DNA of 53,205 nucleotides from a virus. The DNA is taken from the IMG/VR virus record IMGVR_UViG_3300008261_000396, positions 1 to 53,205 of that record, one strand, 5' to 3'. This document shows, piece after piece, positions 14,327 through 24,266 of the stretch; within the stretch, counting starts at the first letter, position 1, and each line of letters starts with the position of its first letter. The position numbers and the translations under genes are program-made. The notes under the pieces were generated by a model. That model ran no database searches and was not told the origin of the DNA. It saw nothing but the letters and a program-made list of their open reading frames with translations.

Positions 14327-17300
14327 ATGGCTGGTAATATGCAAGATACTTCACAGAATATTACTGACAGTTTCATAAAGGGTCTGAATAAAGATTCAGA
14401 TCCATCATATGTAACTGAAGGAATGTGGACACATGCTGTAAACATGGTCAACAATTCTAAAACAGGTAGAGTAGGTTCATTATCTAATGAGTCTTCCAAT
14501 TATATTTGTTTTGAATCAGGTAAATTTTTTCCACCACAGGTTACAGAAAAGTATGTAATTGGTGCAATATATTTATACTCTGATAAATGGGTTATACTTA
14601 CTGCAGGACATAACTCATTAGGTCAACCTATCAATTCTGAAATAGGATTGTTTGAGGAAGAGAACTGTGTTTACAGACCAATTGTAATTGATCCTTGTTT
14701 AAAATTTGACAAAAGATTTTTGATATCAGGTACATCAAGACAAAGAGAAGATTGTACTTGGCAAATATATTGGGCTGATGGTTTAAATCCTGATAGATTT
14801 TTAAATATTGGAGATGCTCAAACTTGGCCATCATTAGATGATCATATATTTGGAGGTTCTACAGGAGTAAATGCTAACTATTATTTATTAAAAAATACTA
14901 GTACAAAAGTACTTTGGCCAGGTGTACAGTGGAATGAAAAATGTAAGATCATCAATGACTGTAACATATGTGAAAATGTAAATACTCTAGATTGTGAAAG
15001 AATAAGATTAGCTAGATTAATGACTACACCATGTCTTAAATTAAAGTTAGGACAAACCGGTGGTACTTTAGCTAATGGTACTTATTTTGTAGTTATTGCA
15101 TATTTAATAAATGGTCAAAAGGTTACAGATTATTTTTCACAAAGTAACTATCAGTTTATATATTCTCCAGATGATCTTAAAGGTTCATTAGATTTAGAAG
15201 TTGAAGCTGATAGATTAAATTTTGATGAGTTTGAGTTAGTAATAGTGAGTTGTACAAATCAACAAACTGTTGCTAAGAGAATGGGTGTTTATTCAACAAA
15301 CACTTCAGCAATATCATTTGATCAAATAGATCCGTCTAATATCTCAATCCCATTAGAGCAATTACCATTAAGAACTCCAGTGTTTGAAACCAGTGATCAA
15401 ATGGCAGAGTTAAATACTTACTTGTTAAGAGTAGGGCCTAAATCTAAATTTGATTTTAATTACCAGCCTTTGGCTAATATGATTAAAACTAAGTGGGCTT
15501 CTGTAGAATATCCTGCTGACTATTACATAAAAGGTGGTAATAAGACAAACTATCTTAGAGATGAAGTATATTCATTCTTTATTAGATGGGTGTATAACAC
15601 AGGAGATAAAACAGCTTCTTACCATATTCCGGGAAGAGCACCTAGAAACTTCACTGTTCCTACAACAGGTGTATCATACAAAGAAGATTCTACTTTAAAT
15701 GGAGATACAAATACTCTAACCACCAATGAAAAAGTATTTGAAGTTTATAATACTGCTACATCAGATAATAACAATTCATTAATTGGTACAAAGACAGATG
15801 ATGGAGGAACTGTTTTAGCAACAGGAGACATGGGATACTGGCAATCAACAGAGTCATATCCTGATAATAGACCAGATATCTGGAATCCAAGTAGTATATG
15901 TTGGACTGGAGCTACAGATGATTCTTTTGATTTATGTGGTAAGTATATTAGACATCATAAGTTTCCTGAAGATTTTATTAATAATAATAGCACAGAAAAT
16001 GTAATCAGATTTAGAAGTACACCTGCTCCACAATCTAATGTAGGTAATGATTATTTTATCAGATTACTTGGAGTATTTTTTGAAAATATCCAAATGCCAA
16101 AAGATAATGATGGCAATGATATACCAGGAATTGCAGGCTATGAAATACTTAGAGGATCTAGAGAGGGTAACAAGACTATTGTTGCTAAAGGTATGGTTAA
16201 TAACTACAGAACTTACGCTATTGCAGGTAATAATAATTACACAGGTTTGTATGCTAATTACCCGTTTAATACAATTACTCCAATAAGTTCAGTTTTAGGT
16301 GGTAATGTTCAAGGTCAGTCAGATCCATTTATTAAAGCAGGTCTTAAAGCTACGGTACCTACTGATGTAATTAGTTTTCACTCACCTGATACAATGTTCA
16401 GAACCCCCTTCTTATCAACTCCTGAGTTTAAACTATATGGTCATTTACAAGGTTTGTCAAATCAACAATTTGTTCAACCATCAGATCACCCTAAGTTTAA
16501 ATTACTTTCTGATGCTACAGTTGCTGTAATGATAATATTTGGTATTATGGAAGCTCTTATATCTACAGTAGGTAAAAGAACAACTGTCCAAGCAGGTCCA
16601 GGATTTCAAAGTTTGGTAGGACCTGATACAGAAGGTGAACCAATTAGTGGTGGTGGTGGTAATTTTACGTCTAATACAATAATAAGTGGTTTTGGTGGTG
16701 GTACAGCAAGTTTAAACGGATCATTTGCAGCTAATTCAGGTGGTAAAATTGTAACAAAAGCTGAAGAATATACACAAACATCAAAAGGTGCATTTGCAAC
16801 TGCTGTTGGGACATTTGAGGGAGCTCTTGCAAACTATAACAATGTTGCAGGTGCTTTACCAGATGCTATAACTACACAAGATCTTTTAGGTAAAATTTAT
16901 GAAACTGCAGCTGTTACAAATGTATCAAAAATAGGTGCTGTGTATACAGCTCCTATTTTACAAACAGAATTATCAAAAACAAGTTATTTACCATTACCAT
17001 TAAGATTACTTAATAACGTAAGTAATATTGCTACATACTTTTCTCAAGGTGTTGATATTGCACTTAAAATATTATATGCTGTAACATCTTACAAACCATT
17101 TGCTCTTCAAATGAAAGCTTATGGTTATTATTCTCAAATGCAACCTGTAGGAAATACTGATACAAAAAGATTTACACTTGAGGATGCTTTTTATTTAAGG
17201 GATAATATTCAACAGATGAGTAAGTATCTTGATCATACTGGTGTATACAGATCATATAGTATTAATAATTTAAAAAGACCTGCTACAGTTACATTAAGAG

Positions 17301-19735
17301 TTAAGAATGGAAGTAATCAAAATATAGGTCCTAAAGATTTAAATATTGATCAATCATTAGTTACGCTAGGTACTTTAAAACAAGTTAAAGGTGTTTCATT
17401 ACCTAGTTTTGGTTTAAATGATACAGATGAACCCTTTAGTTTACCGATAGCAAGTCACTATGGTGCACTTAAAGGTAGAGTAAGAAATCAGTATGGTCAA
17501 TTAGATTCAGTAAAACAGATTACAATTACTAATTGTGAACAAAAAATTACTCCAAGTATGTTAGCTGAAGTTACTCCAGTTGTATGTAATTCAGTTAATA
17601 AGAAAAGATTTTTAATTTCTAAGTCACCAATATTTTTTGGAGGAGATACTTATATAAATAGATACACTGAAAAAAATAACATGTGTTTCTTTTATGATTG
17701 GTTATATGATCAACCAGATGGATTTGAATATAATTACTATTTAAAAAGTATGATTCCTCACCCAAGGTTTAGATTAAATAGTCAGTTGTATGATTCAAGT
17801 GATTTAGCAAGTATTTTTACTGATTTTGCAAATTTTGCTAGTAATGCTCAAACTCCAGGTACAGGTCCATTACCTTCTAATTTTTATAATTTAGATTATT
17901 TTGAAGGTTCTCAATTTTATAACTATAATACTGATAAAGCTTCTAATTATCCTGGGTTCTTTATTTGTAGAGATTCATACTTTTATTTAGCAGCATCATC
18001 AATAAGAGATTTCTTTGTTGAGTCAGAAGTACTACTAGACTTTAGAAAACAAGCAGATAACATTGGTAATAAATTTTATGATCCTTATAGATATACTAAC
18101 TACCAAGAGATGTTTGATATGAATCCACAAATCATGGGAGTAAATTCTTTTTACCAATATGATTATTCATTAAGTGTTAGTAAACTGTACAACCAATATT
18201 TTTCATTGGGATCAATGCAAAGTAGATACTATAACCCAAATATATCTGAGTTATGTTATACATACTATCCTAATAGAATTATTTACTCATTACCACAACA
18301 AGATGAAGCTATAAAAGACAGCTGGTTTGTATACTTAGTAAACAACTATAAAACATTCAAGTCTCAAATTAGTGGTGTAAAACCTATAAACAAATCAGGT
18401 ATTATAATCACTTTTAAGAATGATAGTCCTTTGATGTTCCAAGGTGTTGATACACTTCAAACTGATTTAGGAACAAAAGTTACTATTGGAGATGGTGGTT
18501 TATTTAGTCAACCTTCCCAAGCTGTAGCAAACTCTGATAAAGCATATGAATACGGTGCTTCTCAGAATAGACTTTCTGTAATATCCACACCGGTGGGTAT
18601 ATTTTATATATCTCAGGCTGCAGGTAAAATATTCTCATATGGTCAAGGACTTCAGGAATTATCTCAACAGGGGATGAAATGGTGGTTTACACTTTTCCTA
18701 CCTTACAAATTAACAGTTGACTTTCCTTTATATCCTTATCAAGATAATCCAGTAGCTGGTATTGGATGTCAATCAGTATTTGATAATACTAATACTATAC
18801 TATACTTCTGTAAGAAGGACTATCAGTTGATTGATTCATATAAAAATAGAACAACTTATGTACCTTTAAAATCTGACGGTACAGGAGATTACTTTATAGT
18901 GGATAATGATCCAGCTTTCCAATATAGATTGGGTGATTCTAAAATATTTAGAGATGCTTCCTGGACAATAAGTTATGACCCTAAGAGTCAATTCTGGATT
19001 AGTTTTCATGACTGGCATCCAGATTTATTATTACCTACTAAAGATGTATTTATATCAACAAAAGGTGCTGGTGGTTGGAGACATAACTGGTTGTGTGATT
19101 CTTATTGTAATTACTATGGTAATGATTATGCATGTGAAATAGATATTCCAATTGTGTCAGGTCAAACTATTACTACTACAAGATCTATTGAATATATAAT
19201 GGAAGCTTATAGAAAAGCTGATAACTGTGTAGATTCACATCATGTATTAGATTTTAACTTTGATACTGCTGTTGTATATAACTCAGAACAAGTATCTGGA
19301 TACTTAAACTTAAACTTGTATCCTAAAAATGATTTGATATTAGCTAGACAGTATCCAAAATTAAATCTGAATAATAATTCTTTTGATATATTATTTTCAA
19401 AAGAAGAGAATAAATATAGATTCAATCAGTTTTGGGATATTACTAAAGACAGAGGTGAGTTCCCAATTGGAAGTACTTATCCTGCAACAGGACCTGTTAT
19501 ACCTAACACAACAATATTAAATGGTAACTATGCAGGTGAAACTACATGGATTACTGAACCGGACGGTTTTAGAAGAGAACTTAATTTTAATAATTTAGAT
19601 TATTCAAAACCAGAATTTCAAAGAAAAAAGTTCAGACATTACATGAGTTTTGTTAATTTAAAGAAAAATAAATCTGGTAATACCAATATTATTTTGAAAA
19701 TTAGTAATAGTAAAAATGAAATTTCTTTAAGATAA
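14327..19735 (+). CDS. Muzzle protein (tail barrel) of crAss-like type
   Basis: This 1802-residue protein opens with DSFIKGLNKDSDPSYVTEGM and WTHAVNMVNN, the N-terminal signature of the large crAss-like muzzle, the protein that forms the tail barrel in the solved PhicrAss001 virion. The body is beta-rich with many aromatic residues and long stretches of Tyr/Asn/Asp. Residues about 745-890 contain a Gly/Ala/Thr-rich helical insertion (GGGNFTSNTI, TAVGTFEGALANY), which could be flexible or membrane-interacting. The C-terminus has several Trp-Tyr motifs (WISFHDWHPD, GWRHNWLCDSYCNYYG). The gene directly follows the ring proteins and precedes the cargo genes, as in other crAss-like genomes. It overlaps the next gene by TAATG. 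Its size exceeds the usual 1200-1500 residues of relatives I know. Confidence 0.75.
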   Translation: MAGNMQDTSQNITDSFIKGLNKDSDPSYVTEGMWTHAVNMVNNSKTGRVGSLSNESSNYICFESGKFFPPQVTEKYVIGAIYLYSDKWVILTAGHNSLGQPINSEIGLFEEENCVYRPIVIDPCLKFDKRFLISGTSRQREDCTWQIYWADGLNPDRFLNIGDAQTWPSLDDHIFGGSTGVNANYYLLKNTSTKVLWPGVQWNEKCKIINDCNICENVNTLDCERIRLARLMTTPCLKLKLGQTGGTLANGTYFVVIAYLINGQKVTDYFSQSNYQFIYSPDDLKGSLDLEVEADRLNFDEFELVIVSCTNQQTVAKRMGVYSTNTSAISFDQIDPSNISIPLEQLPLRTPVFETSDQMAELNTYLLRVGPKSKFDFNYQPLANMIKTKWASVEYPADYYIKGGNKTNYLRDEVYSFFIRWVYNTGDKTASYHIPGRAPRNFTVPTTGVSYKEDSTLNGDTNTLTTNEKVFEVYNTATSDNNNSLIGTKTDDGGTVLATGDMGYWQSTESYPDNRPDIWNPSSICWTGATDDSFDLCGKYIRHHKFPEDFINNNSTENVIRFRSTPAPQSNVGNDYFIRLLGVFFENIQMPKDNDGNDIPGIAGYEILRGSREGNKTIVAKGMVNNYRTYAIAGNNNYTGLYANYPFNTITPISSVLGGNVQGQSDPFIKAGLKATVPTDVISFHSPDTMFRTPFLSTPEFKLYGHLQGLSNQQFVQPSDHPKFKLLSDATVAVMIIFGIMEALISTVGKRTTVQAGPGFQSLVGPDTEGEPISGGGGNFTSNTIISGFGGGTASLNGSFAANSGGKIVTKAEEYTQTSKGAFATAVGTFEGALANYNNVAGALPDAITTQDLLGKIYETAAVTNVSKIGAVYTAPILQTELSKTSYLPLPLRLLNNVSNIATYFSQGVDIALKILYAVTSYKPFALQMKAYGYYSQMQPVGNTDTKRFTLEDAFYLRDNIQQMSKYLDHTGVYRSYSINNLKRPATVTLRVKNGSNQNIGPKDLNIDQSLVTLGTLKQVKGVSLPSFGLNDTDEPFSLPIASHYGALKGRVRNQYGQLDSVKQITITNCEQKITPSMLAEVTPVVCNSVNKKRFLISKSPIFFGGDTYINRYTEKNNMCFFYDWLYDQPDGFEYNYYLKSMIPHPRFRLNSQLYDSSDLASIFTDFANFASNAQTPGTGPLPSNFYNLDYFEGSQFYNYNTDKASNYPGFFICRDSYFYLAASSIRDFFVESEVLLDFRKQADNIGNKFYDPYRYTNYQEMFDMNPQIMGVNSFYQYDYSLSVSKLYNQYFSLGSMQSRYYNPNISELCYTYYPNRIIYSLPQQDEAIKDSWFVYLVNNYKTFKSQISGVKPINKSGIIITFKNDSPLMFQGVDTLQTDLGTKVTIGDGGLFSQPSQAVANSDKAYEYGASQNRLSVISTPVGIFYISQAAGKIFSYGQGLQELSQQGMKWWFTLFLPYKLTVDFPLYPYQDNPVAGIGCQSVFDNTNTILYFCKKDYQLIDSYKNRTTYVPLKSDGTGDYFIVDNDPAFQYRLGDSKIFRDASWTISYDPKSQFWISFHDWHPDLLLPTKDVFISTKGAGGWRHNWLCDSYCNYYGNDYACEIDIPIVSGQTITTTRSIEYIMEAYRKADNCVDSHHVLDFNFDTAVVYNSEQVSGYLNLNLYPKNDLILARQYPKLNLNNNSFDILFSKEENKYRFNQFWDITKDRGEFPIGSTYPATGPVIPNTTILNGNYAGETTWITEPDGFRRELNFNNLDYSKPEFQRKKFRHYMSFVNLKKNKSGNTNIILKISNSKNEISLR

Positions 19736-20001
19736 TGTATAATAAAAAGACCCTTCTACAAGCTATGGCTGATATGAATAAAGCCAAAGCACCTAAGAAA
19801 CCTAAAGATATAATCACTGATCCAAAAGGTCAGTGGGCTCATCCTGGTGAAGTAACTAGAATTCCTGGTAATGATATTACCATGAAAGGAGTAGGTTACC
19901 CAGTATTAGGTGTAGCTAATAATGGTCAACGAAAGATAATGCTTCCCGGAGCAGTCCTTTACTTCAGAACTATAAGAATAAGGTATATGATCCAAATGTA
20001 G
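19735..20001 (+). CDS. N-terminal part of a cargo protein (frame break near 19950-20001)
   Basis: This 88-codon frame contains KGQWAHPGEVTRIPGNDITM then KGVGYPVLGVANNGQRK, a signature I associate with the start of large crAss-like cargo proteins. After that motif the frame ends quickly with an atypical basic tail. The -1 frame, open from 19923, continues LLQNYKNKVYDPNVDYFQDGG and runs without interruption into the large protein at 20064. So the true gene is probably 19735-24209, broken by a missing base between 19950 and 20001. No canonical X-XXY-YYZ slippery heptamer exists in that interval, which favours an indel (sequencing error or mutation) over programmed frameshifting. It overlaps the muzzle stop. 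Confidence 0.6.
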   Translation: MYNKKTLLQAMADMNKAKAPKKPKDIITDPKGQWAHPGEVTRIPGNDITMKGVGYPVLGVANNGQRKIMLPGAVLYFRTIRIRYMIQM

Positions 20002-20063
20002 ATTACTTTCAAGATGGAGGTGAAAAAGATACTATAATATATCCTCCAGGAGATTCTGAATAT

Positions 20064-23000
20064 ATGGATCAACCATCTTATAATTATGATATTATTGAAA
20101 TGCTTAACCAAAAAGCTAGAAGAGGTTATGAAGAGTATATGCATGATCAAACAGATCCAACTAATATAAACAGAACATCACCGGCATATCAACAAAAATT
20201 TCATATGAGAGAAGGCTTGATTCAAGCTCAAGATGGTGGTGATTTAAATTTAGAACTTACACAAGATGAAATTGATCAATATGTAAAAGGTGGATACATA
20301 GTAGAAGATATATCTGTACCAGAACTCAACCAAGCTCAGAAAGGTGGTTTTAAACCTATTCCATTACCATTAGATAAAACAAGAAGTGAAACTACACAAA
20401 GAGTTTCTTTACCATCTAGACAAGCTATACAACATATTAAAAATAAACCGGGTGCTGATAAAGCTAAGAAAAAAGAAAAAAAAGAAATACAAAAATTTAA
20501 AAAACAACTTTGGAAAGAGTATGAAAAACTACCTTTATCAGAAAAAGTGTCTGATAGAGTAGGTGCTTTTTTTGTTGACCCTGCCGGTATGACCGCTAGA
20601 GCTCTTACAGGAGATCAAGCATATCTTCCAGGAATGGGAAAAGGTTTATTAAATCATGAAAATCCTGAGATAAGAGATAAGTATCTTAAAGAACTAGGAT
20701 ACACAAAAGGTGAGTTTGATGCATCAGATTTACAAAATATGGTAAACCCATTTTATTGGGCTTCATCACTTGTTAATAATACGGAAAAAGGCAACTATGG
20801 TACAGCAGCTTTAGAAGCTTTATTTATGGGATTGCCTAAGATGCCTAAAGGTACTATAAGTAGATCTAACATTACATCTGGTGCAAAGATGCTAAAGAAT
20901 GATGTAAAGAATGCTGGTGAATATTTAACTACTAAAACACCTTTAAAAAATGCTTATAAATTAAATCCTTGGGCATTTAAAGCAGATTCTGAAGCTGGTT
21001 ATAGAATGATTGGTGGAAAAGAAGGTTATTTAGATGCATTAACATCTGGTGAAATAAGACCTCAAGGTTATCATACATCAGCACATTTTAATATTGGAGA
21101 ACCTTTAAATCCAAACAGACTTTCTGCAGAAGAACTAATTCAAGCAGGAAGTCCTGGTGGATATAAAGGACCTTATATGGCTGAAATGAAACAGGGCACA
21201 TGGCAAAAAATGTCAGATGCTTTTCCTAACAATCTTGAAATGCAAGAACAGTTTAAATTATTAGGTAAAGATAAAGATGTTTGGCAGCATCCATTGTTTG
21301 GTAATATAAAAACAAATGATATAAGATTAAAACTATATAAAGAACATTGGTTAAAAGGATATAAAGAAGTTCCTAAACAATTACCTGGTTCACCTAATGC
21401 TGTAAATGATGTACAAAAAGCAGGTTTTTTAAATCCTTTTGCTATAGCAGATAGAATTATACCAAGACTTCCTACTCCATTAAATTATTTTGGGGTAGAG
21501 TCAAGTTGGAATAATGTTAGCCCTTTAAATCTTATACCAGGTTATGGTAAAAAACTTTTTAATAAAACAGATAAACTTCCTGTAGGTTTTAGAAAGTTTG
21601 GTAATTCATTAGAGGATGTAAAAACTAGCAAAACACTTTCACCAAAAGGTGGGAGTAGAATGGGTGCTAAACAAATAGAATCAGAAGGTAATTGGGCTGA
21701 ACCAAATAAAGTAAATGAAGCTTACAATGGTGTGTTTGAAGCTACTATGGATCCTAATATTGAAGGTTCAAATATAAAATTAGAAAAATGGAATAATAGA
21801 AATGGTATAGTAGGTACTACTAAAGAAGGAGATGTAGCTATTCCAATAACAGATCCTGGTTTGTCTTTTAATAGAAGACTTCCTTTTTCAAATAAATATG
21901 TATCAATTGATAAACAAAAATTAATAGATGGTAAATTTCAACTTGCAACTCAGCTACCACATGTTCAATCTTTAATAGAAAAATATGGATTAATTGCAGG
22001 ACATGCTATAGTTTTGGGATATATGATAGATGGTAAAAAAGGAGCTATTGAAAATTTAAAAACTGTAAATAAATACTCCGTTGATCCTGTTATAGATTGG
22101 TCTAAAAAACAATGGGATAGTTTTGATAAGACTCTAAATAAAAAAAAACAAGGTGGTGCAATCAATGATTCTGTGTATGTAGATTTAACACCTGACGAAA
22201 TTCAAGACTATATTGCTCAGGGTTATACTATTGAAGAAGTAGATGAGCCAGAGTTAATTGAAGCTCAGAATGGAATTATATCTACTAAAGAGCACACAGA
22301 TAAAAAAGGAAATAAAACTATTAAGGTTCAAAAAGAAGATGGAACTGTTTATACTAAAGTTATAAGTAAAGATGGTAAAGTTTATAATAGAATCTTTGAT
22401 CCTAAAAAAGACTCTTGGCTAACAGATCAAACAAAAAATTTATATTCTAAAGCACAAGGTTCAGGTAATTCAGATTGGTTTTGGGGACCAGCTGCTCTTA
22501 CAGCAATAGGAGCTGCACCATTAATAAAATCTGGAGCAACAGCTTTAGGTGAAGGACTTGTAGGTGTAGGTGATGCTGTAGCAAATGCTACATTAAATAA
22601 ACTTGGTAAAAATTCTTTTTTACAAGCAACCAAAGCTGCTTATAACGCAGCTCCATCATGGTTACCAACTGGAGCATCAGCAAGTAATCTACTTGGTGCT
22701 ACAGGTGCTGCTTATGGAGTAGATGCATATTTGGATAAAGAAAGTGATGTAAGTAAAGCAAATAAAGCAGCAATTGATGATCCTAATTTTAATACAGTAA
22801 CAAATGCTGTTAGTGAAAATGTTTTAAACTTAGCAAACTTTTTAGGTATTGGTGCAGGTGATAAAATTGGTAAAACAATTAAGCATGTGAAAAACTTAAT
22901 GCCAGGTAAAAAATCTAAGACAATTGATGATTTAATAAGTAAGGTAGAAGAGCTTAGAAATGGTAGTGGAAGTATTGAAGAGGCTGAAAAAACTTTTGAA

Positions 23001-24209
23001 AAAATCAAAAAACAATCTTTAGATTTTTGGAAAACTCCAGAAGGTGAAAGAAGAGTAAAAAAATATCTTGATGAAAATGATTTAAGTAAATATGGTATTA
23101 CTCCACAGATGTATTCAGATATGATGAGTGATATTAATTTTCTTGATCAACCAACTATTTTAAACGCAAGAGAAAAAGTTGCAAAAATCAATCAATCAAG
23201 AGATATACTAAATAAAGAAAAATTTAAAATAAGTGATAAGATTTGGGAATTAAGAGCTAACAGAAATAAATTAACTGATCTTAACAATCCTAGCACTCAA
23301 GATTTAAAAGCTATTGAAGATATAGATAATGAGTTACAAAAATTAGAAAATGAAATGTCATTTAATTCAAGTCAAGATGCTGACTATATAGAAATGAAAC
23401 TGAAAACACATAATGTTGATAAATCTACAGGTTATTATGATACTGATAAGGATATAATATTTGCTGGTGAAGATTGGTCTCAACCAGCTAACAGAGAACA
23501 GACTTTATATCATGAATGGGGTCATAGTAAAAATTTAAAACCTCATTATACTTTAAAAAAATGGTTTCCAGGATCATATAAAATTGATCCAATTACAAAA
23601 AAAGTAGAAGATTTTGGAAAAGTATCACCAATAAATAAAAGATTAAGAAGCACAATTGAGTTTGAAAAACAAAATTCTTCAGGAATTCCGGAACATTTAG
23701 CTAACAAATTAAATCTTGATGAACTTTATGAGAATGCACAAGGTATATCATCATTAGGATTACAAAGATATACTGATCCAAAATCATATTATCAAAAGGC
23801 TCATAATTACTTTTATGACAGTGATGAGTCAAATGCTTATTTACAAGAGTTACTACCTGAATTGAAAAAAAGAGGTTACCTTAATAAACCAGGTGATCTT
23901 ATTTCACCTCAAATGGTAGAAGATTTGTTTAAGGAATATAGACAAGAATCAGCTAAAAAAATTGTAGAACCTATAAGAATTTTAGATATAGCAAGACCAA
24001 CTGAAAGAACTGTGAATAGAATTACAGATGAATTAAACAATCTGCATAGTTTACTTATTGGTGCTGGTGGTGCTGGTGCCGCAGGAGCAACTTTTTCTGA
24101 TGATGATAAATCAAAACCAGAATTAAAAAAAGGTGGTGTAGTTACTGAATTATCAGAAAATGAGATTCAAGATTATATAAATCAGGGTTATATAGTTGAA
24201 GAACAATAA
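20064..24209 (+). CDS. Virion cargo protein with HEWGH metallopeptidase motif and tag repeats
   Basis: From this ATG the protein has 1381 residues, but the frame is open back to 19923 and likely joins the 19735 frame. It holds three copies of the LTxxEIxxYxxxGYxVE element (20256, 22185 and the extreme C-terminus) and AQxG tags at 20223, 20331 and 22260. Regions about 312-425 (YRMIGGKEGYLDAL, PYMAEM) and 508-660 (FRKFGNSLEDVKTS) look like repeated alpha/beta domains with a possible ADP-ribosyltransferase-like start, which is weak. Residues about 806-845 are hydrophobic (AALTAIGAAPLIKSG) and could cross a membrane. Codons 23511-23525 encode HEWGH, the zinc-binding core of zincin metallopeptidases, at residues 1150-1154. 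A multi-domain protein ejected with DNA is the likely role. Confidence 0.65.
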   Translation: MDQPSYNYDIIEMLNQKARRGYEEYMHDQTDPTNINRTSPAYQQKFHMREGLIQAQDGGDLNLELTQDEIDQYVKGGYIVEDISVPELNQAQKGGFKPIPLPLDKTRSETTQRVSLPSRQAIQHIKNKPGADKAKKKEKKEIQKFKKQLWKEYEKLPLSEKVSDRVGAFFVDPAGMTARALTGDQAYLPGMGKGLLNHENPEIRDKYLKELGYTKGEFDASDLQNMVNPFYWASSLVNNTEKGNYGTAALEALFMGLPKMPKGTISRSNITSGAKMLKNDVKNAGEYLTTKTPLKNAYKLNPWAFKADSEAGYRMIGGKEGYLDALTSGEIRPQGYHTSAHFNIGEPLNPNRLSAEELIQAGSPGGYKGPYMAEMKQGTWQKMSDAFPNNLEMQEQFKLLGKDKDVWQHPLFGNIKTNDIRLKLYKEHWLKGYKEVPKQLPGSPNAVNDVQKAGFLNPFAIADRIIPRLPTPLNYFGVESSWNNVSPLNLIPGYGKKLFNKTDKLPVGFRKFGNSLEDVKTSKTLSPKGGSRMGAKQIESEGNWAEPNKVNEAYNGVFEATMDPNIEGSNIKLEKWNNRNGIVGTTKEGDVAIPITDPGLSFNRRLPFSNKYVSIDKQKLIDGKFQLATQLPHVQSLIEKYGLIAGHAIVLGYMIDGKKGAIENLKTVNKYSVDPVIDWSKKQWDSFDKTLNKKKQGGAINDSVYVDLTPDEIQDYIAQGYTIEEVDEPELIEAQNGIISTKEHTDKKGNKTIKVQKEDGTVYTKVISKDGKVYNRIFDPKKDSWLTDQTKNLYSKAQGSGNSDWFWGPAALTAIGAAPLIKSGATALGEGLVGVGDAVANATLNKLGKNSFLQATKAAYNAAPSWLPTGASASNLLGATGAAYGVDAYLDKESDVSKANKAAIDDPNFNTVTNAVSENVLNLANFLGIGAGDKIGKTIKHVKNLMPGKKSKTIDDLISKVEELRNGSGSIEEAEKTFEKIKKQSLDFWKTPEGERRVKKYLDENDLSKYGITPQMYSDMMSDINFLDQPTILNAREKVAKINQSRDILNKEKFKISDKIWELRANRNKLTDLNNPSTQDLKAIEDIDNELQKLENEMSFNSSQDADYIEMKLKTHNVDKSTGYYDTDKDIIFAGEDWSQPANREQTLYHEWGHSKNLKPHYTLKKWFPGSYKIDPITKKVEDFGKVSPINKRLRSTIEFEKQNSSGIPEHLANKLNLDELYENAQGISSLGLQRYTDPKSYYQKAHNYFYDSDESNAYLQELLPELKKRGYLNKPGDLISPQMVEDLFKEYRQESAKKIVEPIRILDIARPTERTVNRITDELNNLHSLLIGAGGAGAAGATFSDDDKSKPELKKGGVVTELSENEIQDYINQGYIVEEQ
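20256..20312 (+). repeat. LTxxEIxxYxxxGYxVE element, copy 1
   Basis: Encodes LTQDEIDQYVKGGYIVEDI. It is preceded by an AQDGG tag and followed by PELNQAQKGG. Protein-level repeat, four copies in two adjacent cargo genes. Confidence 0.7.
22185..22242 (+). repeat. LTxxEIxxYxxxGYxVE element, copy 2
   Basis: Encodes LTPDEIQDYIAQGYTIEEV, preceded by a GGA stretch and followed by PELIEAQNG. It has the same order of parts as copy 1, about 640 codons away in the same protein. Confidence 0.7.
24150..24206 (+). repeat. LTxxEIxxYxxxGYxVE element, copy 3 (C-terminal)
   Basis: Encodes LSENEIQDYINQGYIVEEQ, the last 19 residues of the 20064 gene, preceded by KKGGVV. Confidence 0.7.
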
Positions 24210-24243
24210 ACATATTAAGTTTATTTAGTAAATTAAAATTTAG

Positions 24244-24251
24244 TATATTAT
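24244..24251 (+). promoter_or_regulatory. TATATTAT motif upstream of the second cargo gene
   Basis: TATATTAT follows AAAATTTAG in the 57-base spacer 24210-24266 and ends 15 bases before the ATG at 24267. Fourth spacer copy of the octamer, with a spacing like that at 6891. Confidence 0.35.
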
Positions 24252-24266
24252 TTATATACCCAAGTT

